Positions 26,524-36,453 of a stretch of DNA of 64,000 nucleotides are shown here, piece by piece. Made by a program: the position numbers and the translations under genes. The DNA lies in NCBI GenBank assembly GCA_946480715.1, contig CAMLKK010000010.1, positions 1 to 64,000 of the forward strand. The letters are read 5' to 3'. The notes below the pieces were generated by a model. That model saw nothing but the letters and a program-made list of their open reading frames with translations. It ran no database searches and was not told where the DNA came from. The stretch comes from an uncultured Bacteriovorax sp. Its GTDB lineage: Bacteria; Bdellovibrionota; Bacteriovoracia; Bacteriovoracales; Bacteriovoracaceae. Numbering within the stretch: the first letter of the stretch is position 1; each line of letters starts with the position of its first letter.

Positions 26524-27503
26524 TGACTTATACTCAGCACTACACAGTATTAAAAAAAGAGTGCATTGATCTTTTAACGGAGAAGGCACCGAGCGATGAA
26601 CAATCGTTTTATGCTGATCTCACTTTCGGCGGTGGAGGACATTCGTTTGAATTCCTCTATCGCAATCCTCTCTTTAATGTTCGCTCTACTGATCAAGATC
26701 CTGATGCTTTAAAAAATGGTCACGCCAGAATTGCATCGGAAAAAATGGAAAACAGAATAAAATTGATAACTACAAATTTTGTTCATTTCCCTCAGATCAT
26801 CAAAGAACATTCTCCGGAAATTTTTGAAAAGCATGGTGGGTTTCAAGGAATTCTGCTCGATCTAGGAGTTTCATCTCATCATTTTGATGAAGCTGATCGC
26901 GGTTTCTCATTCCGTTTTGACGGCCCGCTGGACATGCGAATGAACAATGCTTCAGATGACTTTAAAACAGCTGAAGAAATTGTGAATACATACCGCGAAG
27001 AAGATTTACGTCGAATCTTTGAAGAATATGGTGAAGAAAAAAACGCGAGAAAAATAGCAGCTAAGATTTGTGAGCATAGAAAAACAACACCTATTAAAAC
27101 GACTAAAGACTTAGAAAATATAATTTTTCATTGTTATCCCAAAGAACATCGTTACGGTAAAACCAATCCCTCCACTCGGGTATTCCAAGCTCTCCGCCTC
27201 GAAGTTAATCAAGAGCTTGAAGTTTTAACTGATGTTATTAATCAACTTATACCTCTATTAAGAATTGGTGGTCGCTTAGCGATTATCAGTTTTCATTCAT
27301 TGGAAGATAGGATTGTTAAAAACATTTTTAGAGATGCTTCAGCTTTGGAAGATCTTCCGGTAGAAGTCCTAACAAAAAAACCAATTTTGCCAACTGAAGA
27401 AGAAATTTCCCACAATTCCCGATCAAGAAGTGCTAAACTGAGAGTGTTGGAAAGAATTTCGGCCAAAAGGGAAAAGAACAAGTATCGATCCCTGGTAGGC
27501 TAA
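26523..27503 (+). CDS. rsmH: 16S rRNA m4C1402 methyltransferase
   Basis: 326 residues. It methylates N4 of C1402. Motifs: YTQHYTVLKKECIDLL, the SAM-binding DLTFGGGGHS, and GVSSHHFDEADRGFSFRFDGPLDMRM; near the end ISFHSLEDRIVK and the SRSRSAKLRVLER tail. All are typical of MraW/RsmH. The gene opens the dcw cluster and starts on the A of the mtnP stop. Confidence 0.96.
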   Translation: MTYTQHYTVLKKECIDLLTEKAPSDEQSFYADLTFGGGGHSFEFLYRNPLFNVRSTDQDPDALKNGHARIASEKMENRIKLITTNFVHFPQIIKEHSPEIFEKHGGFQGILLDLGVSSHHFDEADRGFSFRFDGPLDMRMNNASDDFKTAEEIVNTYREEDLRRIFEEYGEEKNARKIAAKICEHRKTTPIKTTKDLENIIFHCYPKEHRYGKTNPSTRVFQALRLEVNQELEVLTDVINQLIPLLRIGGRLAIISFHSLEDRIVKNIFRDASALEDLPVEVLTKKPILPTEEEISHNSRSRSAKLRVLERISAKREKNKYRSLVG

Positions 27504-27522
27504 GGCCAATCAAGGAGTGATT

Positions 27523-27837
27523 ATGGCGACAAGAAAAACTGCTGAAAAATTTCAGTTGGGTAAAAAGATTAGAGAAATCATTTTTAGTTCTCAGGGCTTT
27601 CCACTCTTCCTTTCATTCACAACTCTTGCCATTTTGTTCGTTCTATTTCGCATGAAAAATGTGGAGATGGATTACAAAATTTCTAAAACAAATAAAGATA
27701 TTGAAAAAGTTATTCTTGATAACAAAGAGTTAAAAGCGAAGAAAGCGAGAATGCTGTCTTCTGAAAAATTGCGTAAGCTTGCAGCTGTTCATAACTTAGA
27801 TCAACCGAAACAAGAACAGGTTATTGTCATCCCGTAG
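27523..27837 (+). CDS. ftsL: Cell division protein FtsL
   Basis: 104 residues from the ATG at 27523 with a perfect AAGGAG 5 nt upstream. There is one membrane helix (FPLFLSFTTLAILFVLF) after a short basic tail, then a periplasmic coiled coil rich in Lys/Glu/Asn. That layout and the position between rsmH and ftsI identify it as FtsL, partner of FtsB and FtsQ, although sequence similarity in this family is always low. Confidence 0.85.
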   Translation: MATRKTAEKFQLGKKIREIIFSSQGFPLFLSFTTLAILFVLFRMKNVEMDYKISKTNKDIEKVILDNKELKAKKARMLSSEKLRKLAAVHNLDQPKQEQVIVIP

Positions 27838-27848
27838 GTATTGAACGA

Positions 27849-29813
27849 ATGAATCGTGTCGAAAAAAATAGAATTATCTTTGTCTTCACTTGCTTCTGCT
27901 TGTTTTTTCTACTCGTCTTGGGAAAAGCATTTAAAGTTCAATTGATCGATGCAGATGAGCTTATCGTTCGCGCGAATTCTCAATATCTTCGTCAGGTCAC
28001 TGTTTATCCTAAGCGCGGAAATATTTATGATCGTGAAGGTCATCCGTTGGCATTGAACGTTCAAACATACAGTATCTTCACAATTCCTAAAGCAACTGGT
28101 AACGATAAGAACGTTTATAAAAAACTGGCGAAAATTATTCCAGAGCTCTCATACAATGAGATGTCTGCACTTGTTAAAAAACGTAAGAAGTTTACATGGC
28201 TTGGAAGAAAACTTCGTTTAACAAAAGATCAAGTTGATAAAGTTAAAGAACTAAAAGGTGTATTCATCGAGGGGGTGCCCGAGCGGGTCTATCCCAATCA
28301 TGAGTTACTTGCCCAAGTCGTTGGTTTCGTCGGTCTGGATAACTCTGGCCTTTCAGGACTTGAGTACATGTATGACAAAGATCTCAAGGGTAATCCAGTC
28401 ACCCTTAAATATACGATCGATAATAAAGGTCGTCCGATAAAGTTTGAGAGTCATCATAGTGTAACAGCTCAAGCAAAAGACATTCATCTTACAATTGATA
28501 AAGACATTCAGGGCATGGCCGAAAAATATCTAAAAGAAGCTGTTATCAAGCACTCTGCTGATAAAGGTGGAGTTGGTGTAATGGATGCAACTACGGGGGA
28601 GATTCTCGCTGTCGCCAACTACCCTACTTTTGACCCGAACAATGTAAAAGGTACTCCTCCAGAACATAGAAAACTAAGTTTTGCGATTGATCCATTTGAG
28701 CCAGGCTCATCGTTTAAAATTTTCACAGTTGGTTCTGCAATTGAAAACAAAGTAACAAAAATTAACTCTCAATATTACGGCGAGCAGGGCCGTATGCGAG
28801 TTGATAACCACTACATCAGAGAAGCTGAAAGCCACGAAAAATTTGAATGGATTTCTGTGGCAGACATCATAAGAGTATCTTCAAACATCGGTACAACGAA
28901 AATCGCGTTCGATCTTACTTTCCCGAAGTTCAAACAAACGCTTAAGGCCCTTAACTTTGGAAATAAAACAGGTGTGGAAGTTCCAGGTGAATCACGCGGG
29001 ATTTTTACTGAAGCTGATAACGTTACACCACTTTCATTGAGTAACATTAGTTTTGGTCAGGGTATTGCCGTTACAGGTATGCAAATGCTGGCAGCTTACG
29101 GAGCTATTGCAAATGGCGGTGAGTATGTCCGTCCAACACTCATTAAAAAAGAAATGAATAATCTTTCTGAAATTGAGCCTGAAAATGAAAACCAGATTCA
29201 TAATCGTACAAGAGTATTTTCACCTGAAACGACGAAAGATTTAACAGACGCTCTCGTATTAGCTGTTGAAAAAGGAACTGGAACGAACGCTATCATTCCT
29301 CAATTTAAAATTGCAGGTAAAACTGCGACTGCACAGCGAGTGGATAAAAACGGCGGTTATAAAGGTTATGTTTCTGGGTTCGTTGGATTTCCGGTCAATG
29401 TTGATAAACGTTTTGTTATTGTTGTTTACATTGATAATCCGAAAACAAATGGATACTACGGAGGTGCGGTAGCAGCACCAGTTTTTAGAAACATTGCTGA
29501 ATACATGCTTTATAAAAATAAAGACATTAGTAAAATTGCATCGCACGAAGAAGATTATGATTTGAAAACAATCAAAACTAAGTCAGACGTAGTGCAGTTG
29601 AAAGAAGCGTCGACAAGAGCACTAGATCCAAATGTTGTTCCTAATTTCATAGGCCTTGATAAGATTTCAACTTCGGCCATTGGCAATAAGTTAAACGTTG
29701 CGCTTGTTCATCGCGGAATGGGAGTTGTAACTTCACAATTTCCTCCAGCGGGCAGTGCTCTAAGCGGTGACATCGTTATTAAATTAGAGTACTCACCTCC
29801 TAGCTATGAATAA
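27849..29813 (+). CDS. ftsI: Peptidoglycan transpeptidase FtsI (PBP3) with a PASTA domain
   Basis: 654 residues. It has a short cytoplasmic tail, one membrane helix (residues ~10-30), a PBP dimerisation domain (PKRGNIYDREGHPLA) and a transpeptidase domain with S-x-x-K at Ser287 (SSFK), S-x-N (SSN) and K-T-A (GKTATA, in place of KTG). A C-terminal PASTA domain (VPNFIGLDKIS...) follows. It cross-links septal peptidoglycan. The murE start overlaps its last codons by 8 nt. Confidence 0.95.
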   Translation: MNRVEKNRIIFVFTCFCLFFLLVLGKAFKVQLIDADELIVRANSQYLRQVTVYPKRGNIYDREGHPLALNVQTYSIFTIPKATGNDKNVYKKLAKIIPELSYNEMSALVKKRKKFTWLGRKLRLTKDQVDKVKELKGVFIEGVPERVYPNHELLAQVVGFVGLDNSGLSGLEYMYDKDLKGNPVTLKYTIDNKGRPIKFESHHSVTAQAKDIHLTIDKDIQGMAEKYLKEAVIKHSADKGGVGVMDATTGEILAVANYPTFDPNNVKGTPPEHRKLSFAIDPFEPGSSFKIFTVGSAIENKVTKINSQYYGEQGRMRVDNHYIREAESHEKFEWISVADIIRVSSNIGTTKIAFDLTFPKFKQTLKALNFGNKTGVEVPGESRGIFTEADNVTPLSLSNISFGQGIAVTGMQMLAAYGAIANGGEYVRPTLIKKEMNNLSEIEPENENQIHNRTRVFSPETTKDLTDALVLAVEKGTGTNAIIPQFKIAGKTATAQRVDKNGGYKGYVSGFVGFPVNVDKRFVIVVYIDNPKTNGYYGGAVAAPVFRNIAEYMLYKNKDISKIASHEEDYDLKTIKTKSDVVQLKEASTRALDPNVVPNFIGLDKISTSAIGNKLNVALVHRGMGVVTSQFPPAGSALSGDIVIKLEYSPPSYE

Positions 29814-31215
29814 GACAGAAATTCTAAACATTCTCAATTCATCGATCGTTTCAAAGAATTCTATTACAGAGAGTTCTGAAGCGATTACTAACATCACGAC
29901 CAATCTTCAAAATGCGAAAGCAAGTGATGTTGTCTTTTACAACATTAATTCTGATGAAAAATCGTGGGCCAGTTTCCAGAAGCGTATGCAAGGAGCTAAA
30001 CCAGGTCTTCTTGTTTTAAATCATGGTTCTGAAAACTATAAAGGTGAGAACACTATCTTTGTTGATGGAGCTAAATTTCTTCAGATTCAAAAGCTCATCC
30101 TTGATCAATTGTTTCCGAATAAAAATAAATTAAAGCTAGTAGGTGTGACGGGAACGAATGGTAAAACCACAACCGTTAATCTTGCTATGCAGATTAGTGC
30201 AATGTTGGGACATCCTGCTTTTTCTATTGGGACCATCGGGATTCAAGACAGCAAAGGACCAATTGCGGATGATCTTGAATCAACAACACCGTCATATGTG
30301 GAATTGAGAAAACTCATTCATAAGTTTCAAGATAAATACGATGTTTGTTTTATGGAAGTGAGTTCGCACTCATTAGTTCAAAACAGATTGTTTGATCTGA
30401 TGTTGGATGGTGCCGCGTGGACGAGTTTTTCACAAGATCATTTGGACTACCACAAAACAATGGATGAATACTTTGAGGCAAAACTTTTAATTGAACGGCG
30501 TTTTTTAAAAGAAGGTCATCAGCTCATCATTCCTCAATTTGAAGAGGAGCTTTATAAGCGAGTATTAAAAGTTCATCCAAATGCTAAAGTTAAAGTGGCT
30601 AAAACTTTGGAAGAGATGGGTGTTAAAGAAAAACCTCTTTTCTATCATTCTCCATACAATCAAAGTAACGTGGAAGTTGCACTTCAATTGAATACAGATC
30701 TTTTTGGTGCAGATAAAATTCAAAAAATTGATTTGAAAAATATAGCCACACCATTAGGTCGCTTCTCACTCATTGAATTAGAAGACAATAATATAGCCAT
30801 TGTGGATTATGCTCACACGCCGGATGCACTCTTAAATATAGGAGCTGCAATTAAAAAAGCTTTTCCTAAACATTCTCTCACAGTTGTTTTTGGATGCGGT
30901 GGAAACCGCGACAAAACAAAAAGACCTTTAATGGGCAAAGCTGTTATGAGTTTTGCAGATAAGGTTGTTGTAACGAGTGATAATCCTCGAGATGAAGCTC
31001 CGGAAGATATTATCATGGACATTATCAACGGTCTTGATGGTAGTTATGAAGCAATGGTTGATAGAGAAAAGGCCATTATTCACGCGCTTGAATCAATGGA
31101 TGAAAATGAAATTGTTCTCATTGCCGGAAAAGGGCATGAAGAATACCAAGAAATAAAGGGTGTAAAACATCCTTTCAGTGATTTTAATATCGTTTCCAAT
31201 TTTAAACGCGGATAA
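29806..31215 (+). CDS. murE: UDP-MurNAc-tripeptide synthetase
   Basis: 469 residues. It adds the third amino acid of the stem peptide. The P-loop GTNGKTTT, the DHLDYHKT metal motif and the substrate motif DNPRDE are present; DNPR is the signature for meso-diaminopimelate rather than lysine, which fits a Gram-negative wall. It overlaps ftsI by 8 nt and is followed after 5 nt by murF. Confidence 0.95.
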   Translation: MNKTEILNILNSSIVSKNSITESSEAITNITTNLQNAKASDVVFYNINSDEKSWASFQKRMQGAKPGLLVLNHGSENYKGENTIFVDGAKFLQIQKLILDQLFPNKNKLKLVGVTGTNGKTTTVNLAMQISAMLGHPAFSIGTIGIQDSKGPIADDLESTTPSYVELRKLIHKFQDKYDVCFMEVSSHSLVQNRLFDLMLDGAAWTSFSQDHLDYHKTMDEYFEAKLLIERRFLKEGHQLIIPQFEEELYKRVLKVHPNAKVKVAKTLEEMGVKEKPLFYHSPYNQSNVEVALQLNTDLFGADKIQKIDLKNIATPLGRFSLIELEDNNIAIVDYAHTPDALLNIGAAIKKAFPKHSLTVVFGCGGNRDKTKRPLMGKAVMSFADKVVVTSDNPRDEAPEDIIMDIINGLDGSYEAMVDREKAIIHALESMDENEIVLIAGKGHEEYQEIKGVKHPFSDFNIVSNFKRG

Positions 31216-31220
31216 AATAA

Positions 31221-32609
31221 ATGCTTAATTCATTACTCTTCAAGCAGCTTAAGTCTATTAAGTCAATTAAGAATGATCATGTCTTTGATTTGAAAATTAA
31301 TACTGATTCACGAACTTTTAAAGAGGGTGAAACGTTTGTAGGTCTTGTCGGAGAAAACTTCGATGGATTCGATTATGTCGCTCAGATTGTTGAAAAAAAA
31401 CCAAAGGCCATTGTTTATCATTCGAAACCTGATCGTGAAGTGATTGTGTTTGCACTCACAGAAAAATATCCAGACCTTGTTTTTATCGAAGTAACTGACA
31501 CATTAGAATTCCTTCAAGAGCTTGCGACTGTTTACATGAGTGAATGGAGAAGCAGAAAGGAAACTAGAAAGATTATTGGCATCACGGGATCGAACGGAAA
31601 AACAACACACAAAGAAATGATTTCATTTCTTATGAATTCACTTTTTCCGGGTAAAGTTCTGGCCACGAAAGGCAATCTCAATAACCACATTGGTGTTCCT
31701 AAAACGATCTTCGATCTCACAGACGAGCATGATATTGCCATCATTGAAATGGGAATGAATCACGCTGGTGAAATTCAAGTTCTTTGTGATATTGCCCAAC
31801 CTGAGCATGGAATGATCACGAACATAGGTGCAGCTCATATTGAGTTTTTAAAAAGTATGGACAATATCGCCAAGGAGAAAGGAACTCTTTATAGAAATGT
31901 ACTTAAGAACTCTAAGGGAAAAGGCGTTTTTGTTGTCAATGCTGATGATGAATATTTGGCAAAGTTGGAAAAGAGTGAAGGGTTAACAACTTATGGTGAA
32001 CGAAATGGCGACATCAGAATTGCTATTAACGGTCAGCAAATTACTCTCAACAAAGATGGCAAACAATTGTTAATAACGAATGAAAATATTTCTGAGTTTC
32101 ACAACCTCAAAAACCTCGCGGGAACAGCTCTTTTTGCCATGAAGTTGTTTCCGGATAGAGAGGCTGAAGTTTTAAAGTTTGCTGGACTTTATCAGCAACC
32201 TTCAATGAATCGCTCGCAATGGATTGGGAACATCTTCCTGGATGCCTACAATGCAAATCCAAGTTCAATGAGAGTTTCTCTTGATTCATTTGTTACTGTT
32301 GTAAAAAACAAGCAAGTTTCACTTGATGACTGCTACTTCGTTTTAGGTGATATGAATGAACTGGGTGATTTTGCCCGTGAAATGCATAAAGACATCGCAA
32401 AACATGTGAGCAATCTTGGTATCAGAAACATTAGTTTTATTGGCCGTTATAAAGACTTTTATCTCGAAGGCTATCCCTCGCCAAAAAGTAGTTTTTTGAA
32501 GAAAGAAGAGTTTCATGATGAATGGACGAATATTCGTAAGAAGTACAAATACATCTTTGTTAAAGCGAGCCGTTCACTTCAATTAGAAACTTTGATGAAC
32601 GTAGTTTAA
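31221..32609 (+). CDS. murF: UDP-MurNAc-pentapeptide synthetase (D-Ala-D-Ala adding)
   Basis: 462 residues. The P-loop is GITGSNGKTT, followed by AIIEMGMNHAGEI and TNIGAAHIEFLKS, the usual MurF blocks; the C-terminal domain has the DAYNANPSSM motif and LGDMNELG. It completes the UDP-MurNAc pentapeptide. All catalytic motifs are intact. Confidence 0.95.
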   Translation: MLNSLLFKQLKSIKSIKNDHVFDLKINTDSRTFKEGETFVGLVGENFDGFDYVAQIVEKKPKAIVYHSKPDREVIVFALTEKYPDLVFIEVTDTLEFLQELATVYMSEWRSRKETRKIIGITGSNGKTTHKEMISFLMNSLFPGKVLATKGNLNNHIGVPKTIFDLTDEHDIAIIEMGMNHAGEIQVLCDIAQPEHGMITNIGAAHIEFLKSMDNIAKEKGTLYRNVLKNSKGKGVFVVNADDEYLAKLEKSEGLTTYGERNGDIRIAINGQQITLNKDGKQLLITNENISEFHNLKNLAGTALFAMKLFPDREAEVLKFAGLYQQPSMNRSQWIGNIFLDAYNANPSSMRVSLDSFVTVVKNKQVSLDDCYFVLGDMNELGDFAREMHKDIAKHVSNLGIRNISFIGRYKDFYLEGYPSPKSSFLKKEEFHDEWTNIRKKYKYIFVKASRSLQLETLMNVV

Positions 32610-32668
32610 GATTGATTTAAGTTAACGATCTTTTATAATTTAAAAAACTTCATACTTGGCAGGTCTTC

Positions 32669-33724
32669 ATGTTTTATCATTTTCTTTCTATTAACATTTT
32701 TAAGTACATCACGTTTCGCTCATTCTTAGCGTTCTTGATTGCAGCTGCCATTTCTATCATTTGGGGTAAGCACTTCATCAACTTCATGAAGCGCAAACAA
32801 TTCGGCCAAATCATCCGAGACGATGGCCCAGAATCACACTTTAAAAAGAAAGGAACTCCAACAATGGGTGGAGTTTTTATGTTGGGAAGTTTGTTTCTCA
32901 CTTCGGTCCTTTGTGGAAATTTTCATTCACTTCCGTTGCAAATTACTCTAGGTGTTACGTTTTCATACTTCCTTTTAGGTTTTTATGACGACTATCTGAA
33001 AGTTCTCAAGAAAGACACGAAAGGTGTTTCGGCCAAAGGAAAATTGCTTTGGCAATTTGTGACTGCGGGGATTGCTCTTTATATCATGGTCAGTCAAAAC
33101 ATCGTTTCAACGGAACTCTATATTCCATTTATCAAGACACCAATCATGGATTTAGGAATGGTTGGCTACATTATTTTTGGATCAATCGTTATTGTTGGTT
33201 TCAGTAACGCAGTTAACCTTACGGATGGTCTTGATGGTCTTGCTATCGGTCCGATCATCATCAGTGCAGGTACACTAGGTCTGATCACATACGTCATGGG
33301 TCACAAGGAACTTTCAAATTATCTCTTCATTCCGTACTTCGAAGGCATGGGTGAACTCTTAGTGCTAAGTTCGGCTATTATTGGTGCAGGAATTGGCTTT
33401 TTGTGGTATAACTCGTATCCGGCTCAAATTTTCATGGGCGATGTTGGTTCACTGTCATTAGGTGGAACACTGGGTACGATTGCTGTGCTCGCGAAATCAG
33501 AATTCTTGTTCGTTGTTATCGGCGGAATTTTTGTTATCGAAGCTCTCTCAGTTATTATCCAGGTTGCTTCATTCAAAACTCGCGGCGTGCGTGTTTTTAA
33601 AATGGCACCTATCCATCATCACTTTGAAAAACTTGGCTGGCCTGAAACGAAAGTTACTGTTCGTTTTTGGATCATTAGTCTGTGCTTGGCGATCCTCGCA
33701 CTTTCTACACTGAAGACAAGATAA
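32669..33724 (+). CDS. mraY: Phospho-MurNAc-pentapeptide translocase
   Basis: 351 residues, about ten membrane helices. It moves phospho-MurNAc-pentapeptide to undecaprenyl phosphate, making lipid I. Hallmarks are GTPTMGG, the acidic FYDDYLK, the NLTDGLDGLA loop and the APIHHHFEKLGW histidine motif. The start is an ATG 60 nt after murF. Confidence 0.96.
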   Translation: MFYHFLSINIFKYITFRSFLAFLIAAAISIIWGKHFINFMKRKQFGQIIRDDGPESHFKKKGTPTMGGVFMLGSLFLTSVLCGNFHSLPLQITLGVTFSYFLLGFYDDYLKVLKKDTKGVSAKGKLLWQFVTAGIALYIMVSQNIVSTELYIPFIKTPIMDLGMVGYIIFGSIVIVGFSNAVNLTDGLDGLAIGPIIISAGTLGLITYVMGHKELSNYLFIPYFEGMGELLVLSSAIIGAGIGFLWYNSYPAQIFMGDVGSLSLGGTLGTIAVLAKSEFLFVVIGGIFVIEALSVIIQVASFKTRGVRVFKMAPIHHHFEKLGWPETKVTVRFWIISLCLAILALSTLKTR

Positions 33725-33738
33725 AAAAGGATGAAAGA

Positions 33739-35127
33739 ATGGAAATGGAAAGATTTAGAGGGAAGAAAGTTTTAATTGTAGGAATTGGTAAAACTGGTTT
33801 CTCGTTGATTAACTTTTTTAACAAACTTGAATGCGAAATTCGAGTAACTGATATCAAGCCCATTTTCGATCTTAACAAGTCTGTAAAAAAACTTAAAAAG
33901 ATTGAACCACCTCTAGAGATGACTTTTGGTGAGCACAAGGATGAAGACTTCCTTGATGCTGACGTGATTGTTTACTCGGCTGCGGTTAATCCACAAATGC
34001 CACAACTCGAGCTTGCTCGTAAAAGTGGAAAAGAAGTTTATTCAGATTTCTCTCTTGCTTACCACCTTTGTAAAAAACCAATCGTTGCTGTATGCGGATC
34101 TTACGGACGCACAACAATTGCAGCGATGATCGGTTTCACACTTAAAGTTGATGGCAAAAATGTTTTCGTGGGCGGAACTTCAGAAATGCCGTTCATTGAA
34201 TACTGTCTTCTACCAAACATGAACGAAATCGATTACGTGGTTGTTGAAGTTTCAGCAATCCAAATGAAATCACTTCAAGACTTCCATCCAAAATTAGTTG
34301 TATTCCCGAACATCGGTGAAAACTTCCAAAAAGCAAACTTTGGATCAGTCAGCGAATACATCGAAACGAAACTTTCAATCATCAAGAAGCTTTCTCCAGA
34401 TGATATGTTGATTGCAAACTACGATACACTTGCAAACAACAACCAAATTAGAAACGCAAACTGCCAGGTGTTCTGGTACTCACGTCGCTCATACGTAACG
34501 TTAGGAGTGATGAACGAAATCCAAGGAACGCACTTCCACGATAGAAGAATTCACTCGAACATCAACTACCACTCGGAATTCAAAGTTTCGAAAATGAGAA
34601 TCGTTGGTCAAATCAACCGCGAAAACCTCATGGCCGCTGTTACTGCATGCAAGGCCCTTGATGTTTCAGATGAAGCTATCCAAACATGTATTGAAAAATT
34701 CCCAGGAATTCCTAATCGTATGGAATTCATCATGGAGAAAAACGGCGTTTGTTTCTATAACGATTCAAAAGCTGAGACGATGCCAGAAATGCTTAACTCA
34801 CTCAAGTCTTTCAAAGAGCCAGTTATTCTTATTGCTGGTGGAAAAGATAACGAAGATCTTAACTTTGATCCATTTGCTAAAGACATGATCGGAAACGCTC
34901 GCGTTCTCGTTCTTGTTGGTGAATGTAAAGAGCGTTTGAATCGCGCCCTTGGTGATCACAACCAAACTTACATTGTTGGATCATTTGAAGAGTCAGTTCT
35001 TTTTGCTTATCAAAAGTCACGTACGGGAGATGTTATTCTCCTTTCACCAGGAAATCCGGCTTCGGACTTCTTCCGCGACTATGAAGAACGCGGAAACTAT
35101 TTCAAAAAACTAGTGTACCAACTCTAA
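33739..35127 (+). CDS. murD: MurD-family ligase with altered catalytic residues
   Basis: 462 residues from the ATG at 33739 (AAGG 8 nt upstream; the longer frame lies inside mraY). MurD adds D-Glu to UDP-MurNAc-L-Ala. The N-terminal Rossmann domain, the C-terminal NDSKAE and the YEERG ending identify MurD, and the position between mraY and ftsW is right. However the P-loop reads GSYGRTT (residues 120-126, Arg for the ATP-binding Lys), the usual metal motif DH is NF (GENFQKA, ~193-199), and the GGKDK loop is GGKDNE. MurC, MurE and MurF in the same cluster keep their motifs. The frame is intact and well conserved otherwise. Confidence 0.85.
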   Translation: MEMERFRGKKVLIVGIGKTGFSLINFFNKLECEIRVTDIKPIFDLNKSVKKLKKIEPPLEMTFGEHKDEDFLDADVIVYSAAVNPQMPQLELARKSGKEVYSDFSLAYHLCKKPIVAVCGSYGRTTIAAMIGFTLKVDGKNVFVGGTSEMPFIEYCLLPNMNEIDYVVVEVSAIQMKSLQDFHPKLVVFPNIGENFQKANFGSVSEYIETKLSIIKKLSPDDMLIANYDTLANNNQIRNANCQVFWYSRRSYVTLGVMNEIQGTHFHDRRIHSNINYHSEFKVSKMRIVGQINRENLMAAVTACKALDVSDEAIQTCIEKFPGIPNRMEFIMEKNGVCFYNDSKAETMPEMLNSLKSFKEPVILIAGGKDNEDLNFDPFAKDMIGNARVLVLVGECKERLNRALGDHNQTYIVGSFEESVLFAYQKSRTGDVILLSPGNPASDFFRDYEERGNYFKKLVYQL

Positions 35128-35134
35128 TATTAAT

Positions 35135-35160
35135 CCCCAGTTCATCTGGGGATTTTTTTT
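35135..35160 (+). terminator. Intrinsic terminator between murD and ftsW
   Basis: CCCCAG-TTCAT-CTGGGG followed by A and eight T, 8 nt after the murD stop. It splits the dcw cluster into two transcription units, or attenuates it. Confidence 0.85.
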
Positions 35161-35238
35161 GAGACCGAGTGAAGTACACGGTTATTTCCTTAGTAAAAAA
35201 GTCCTCCAGTAATCATCAAAGTTTGTTATTCTATTTCT

Positions 35239-36426
35239 ATGAATGAACAGCTTAATGACGTCGATCGATTAATAAAATTATTTTTAACTACTTTAGCGAT
35301 TATCATCACGATCGGACTGATCATGGTATGGTCTTCATCGTACATTCTTGCGACTGAAAATTTCGGAAGCTCACTTCATTATATTACTCGTCAGCTTATT
35401 TACTTTTTTCTTTCAATTGCTGTGGCGTTCGTTGTCTCTAAAACGAAGTATACGTTTTGGATTAAATACGGATACATCATCAACATTGCAGCTTCGATGA
35501 TTGTGGCCTTAACGATCATTAAAGGTATCGGGAACTCTGCAAAGGGTGCCAGTCGTTGGTTATCGTTTGGCGGTTTTAGTTTGCAGCCAGGTGAAATCGT
35601 AAAGTTCACCGTTATTTTGTCGGCACTATCTTTCTTCGAAAATTGGAACAAGATGGATACGAAAGAGCGTCTAAAACATGGTGGAACTCTCTTTCTTCCG
35701 CTCGCGCTTCTTATCAAACAGCCCGACTTCGGAACGTTCTTTATCTGTTTCGTGGTTATTTCGTTCGTTTGTTTTATGAGTTCATTTCCCCGCAAATATT
35801 TTTACATGACTTTGTTGGGTGGTGGTGTGGCCGGTATTTTCGTGCTTTTTTCACAGGCCTACCGTGTAAAGCGCATGCTTACTTATCTTGATCCATGGAA
35901 AAATCCACAAGGATCGGGCTTTCAGATTATTCAGTCGTATATGGCGTTCGCGAATGGCTCATTGCTAGGTGAAGGGCTAGGAAACAGTAACGAAAAACTG
36001 TTCTATCTTCCTGAAGCGCACAACGACTTTATCTTTTCTGTTATCGGTGAAGAATTAGGTTTCGTTGGTGTCTTTTTTATCGTCTGTCTCTTTATTGCTT
36101 TTATTTATTTTGGCTTCAAGTTGGCCCTCCAGATCAAAGATCGAATCGGAATCATTATGGGATCTTCGATCGTTTTTGTGCTTGGTCTCCAGGCGCTTTT
36201 GAACATGGGCGTTGTTCTTGGATTGCTCCCAACAAAAGGATTGAATCTTCCTTTTATTAGCTATGGAGGATCCTCACTCCTCTGTAATTTTTTTGGTATC
36301 GGACTTCTCCTTTCCGTAGTAAAGGGTTATCGTGATTCGCTTCTCGAAGGTGAGGCACCTCGCACACGCAGGTCTTCAGCTCCGAAAGGAATCAACAGCG
36401 AAATGGACGAAGAAGTTTACGTCTAA
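35239..36426 (+). CDS. ftsW: Septal peptidoglycan polymerase FtsW
   Basis: 395 residues, about ten membrane helices of the SEDS family. Conserved blocks are KGARWLS-like KGASRWLSFGGFSLQPGEIVKF (interrupted listing: KGASRWLSFGG then LQPGEIVKF), the catalytic-loop segment LPEAHNDFIFSVIGEELGF, and the final GLNLPFISYGGSSLL. It polymerises lipid II with FtsI at the septum. A basic tail ends the protein. murG, often next, is absent. Confidence 0.95.
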   Translation: MNEQLNDVDRLIKLFLTTLAIIITIGLIMVWSSSYILATENFGSSLHYITRQLIYFFLSIAVAFVVSKTKYTFWIKYGYIINIAASMIVALTIIKGIGNSAKGASRWLSFGGFSLQPGEIVKFTVILSALSFFENWNKMDTKERLKHGGTLFLPLALLIKQPDFGTFFICFVVISFVCFMSSFPRKYFYMTLLGGGVAGIFVLFSQAYRVKRMLTYLDPWKNPQGSGFQIIQSYMAFANGSLLGEGLGNSNEKLFYLPEAHNDFIFSVIGEELGFVGVFFIVCLFIAFIYFGFKLALQIKDRIGIIMGSSIVFVLGLQALLNMGVVLGLLPTKGLNLPFISYGGSSLLCNFFGIGLLLSVVKGYRDSLLEGEAPRTRRSSAPKGINSEMDEEVYV

Positions 36427-36453
36427 TCCCTAAAATCATCCAAGGAGTCGTCA

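Noticed and set aside
33739..35127. murD as a pseudogene
   Set aside because: The frame is full length with a good SD, and conserved blocks remain throughout; substitutions are confined to the active site.
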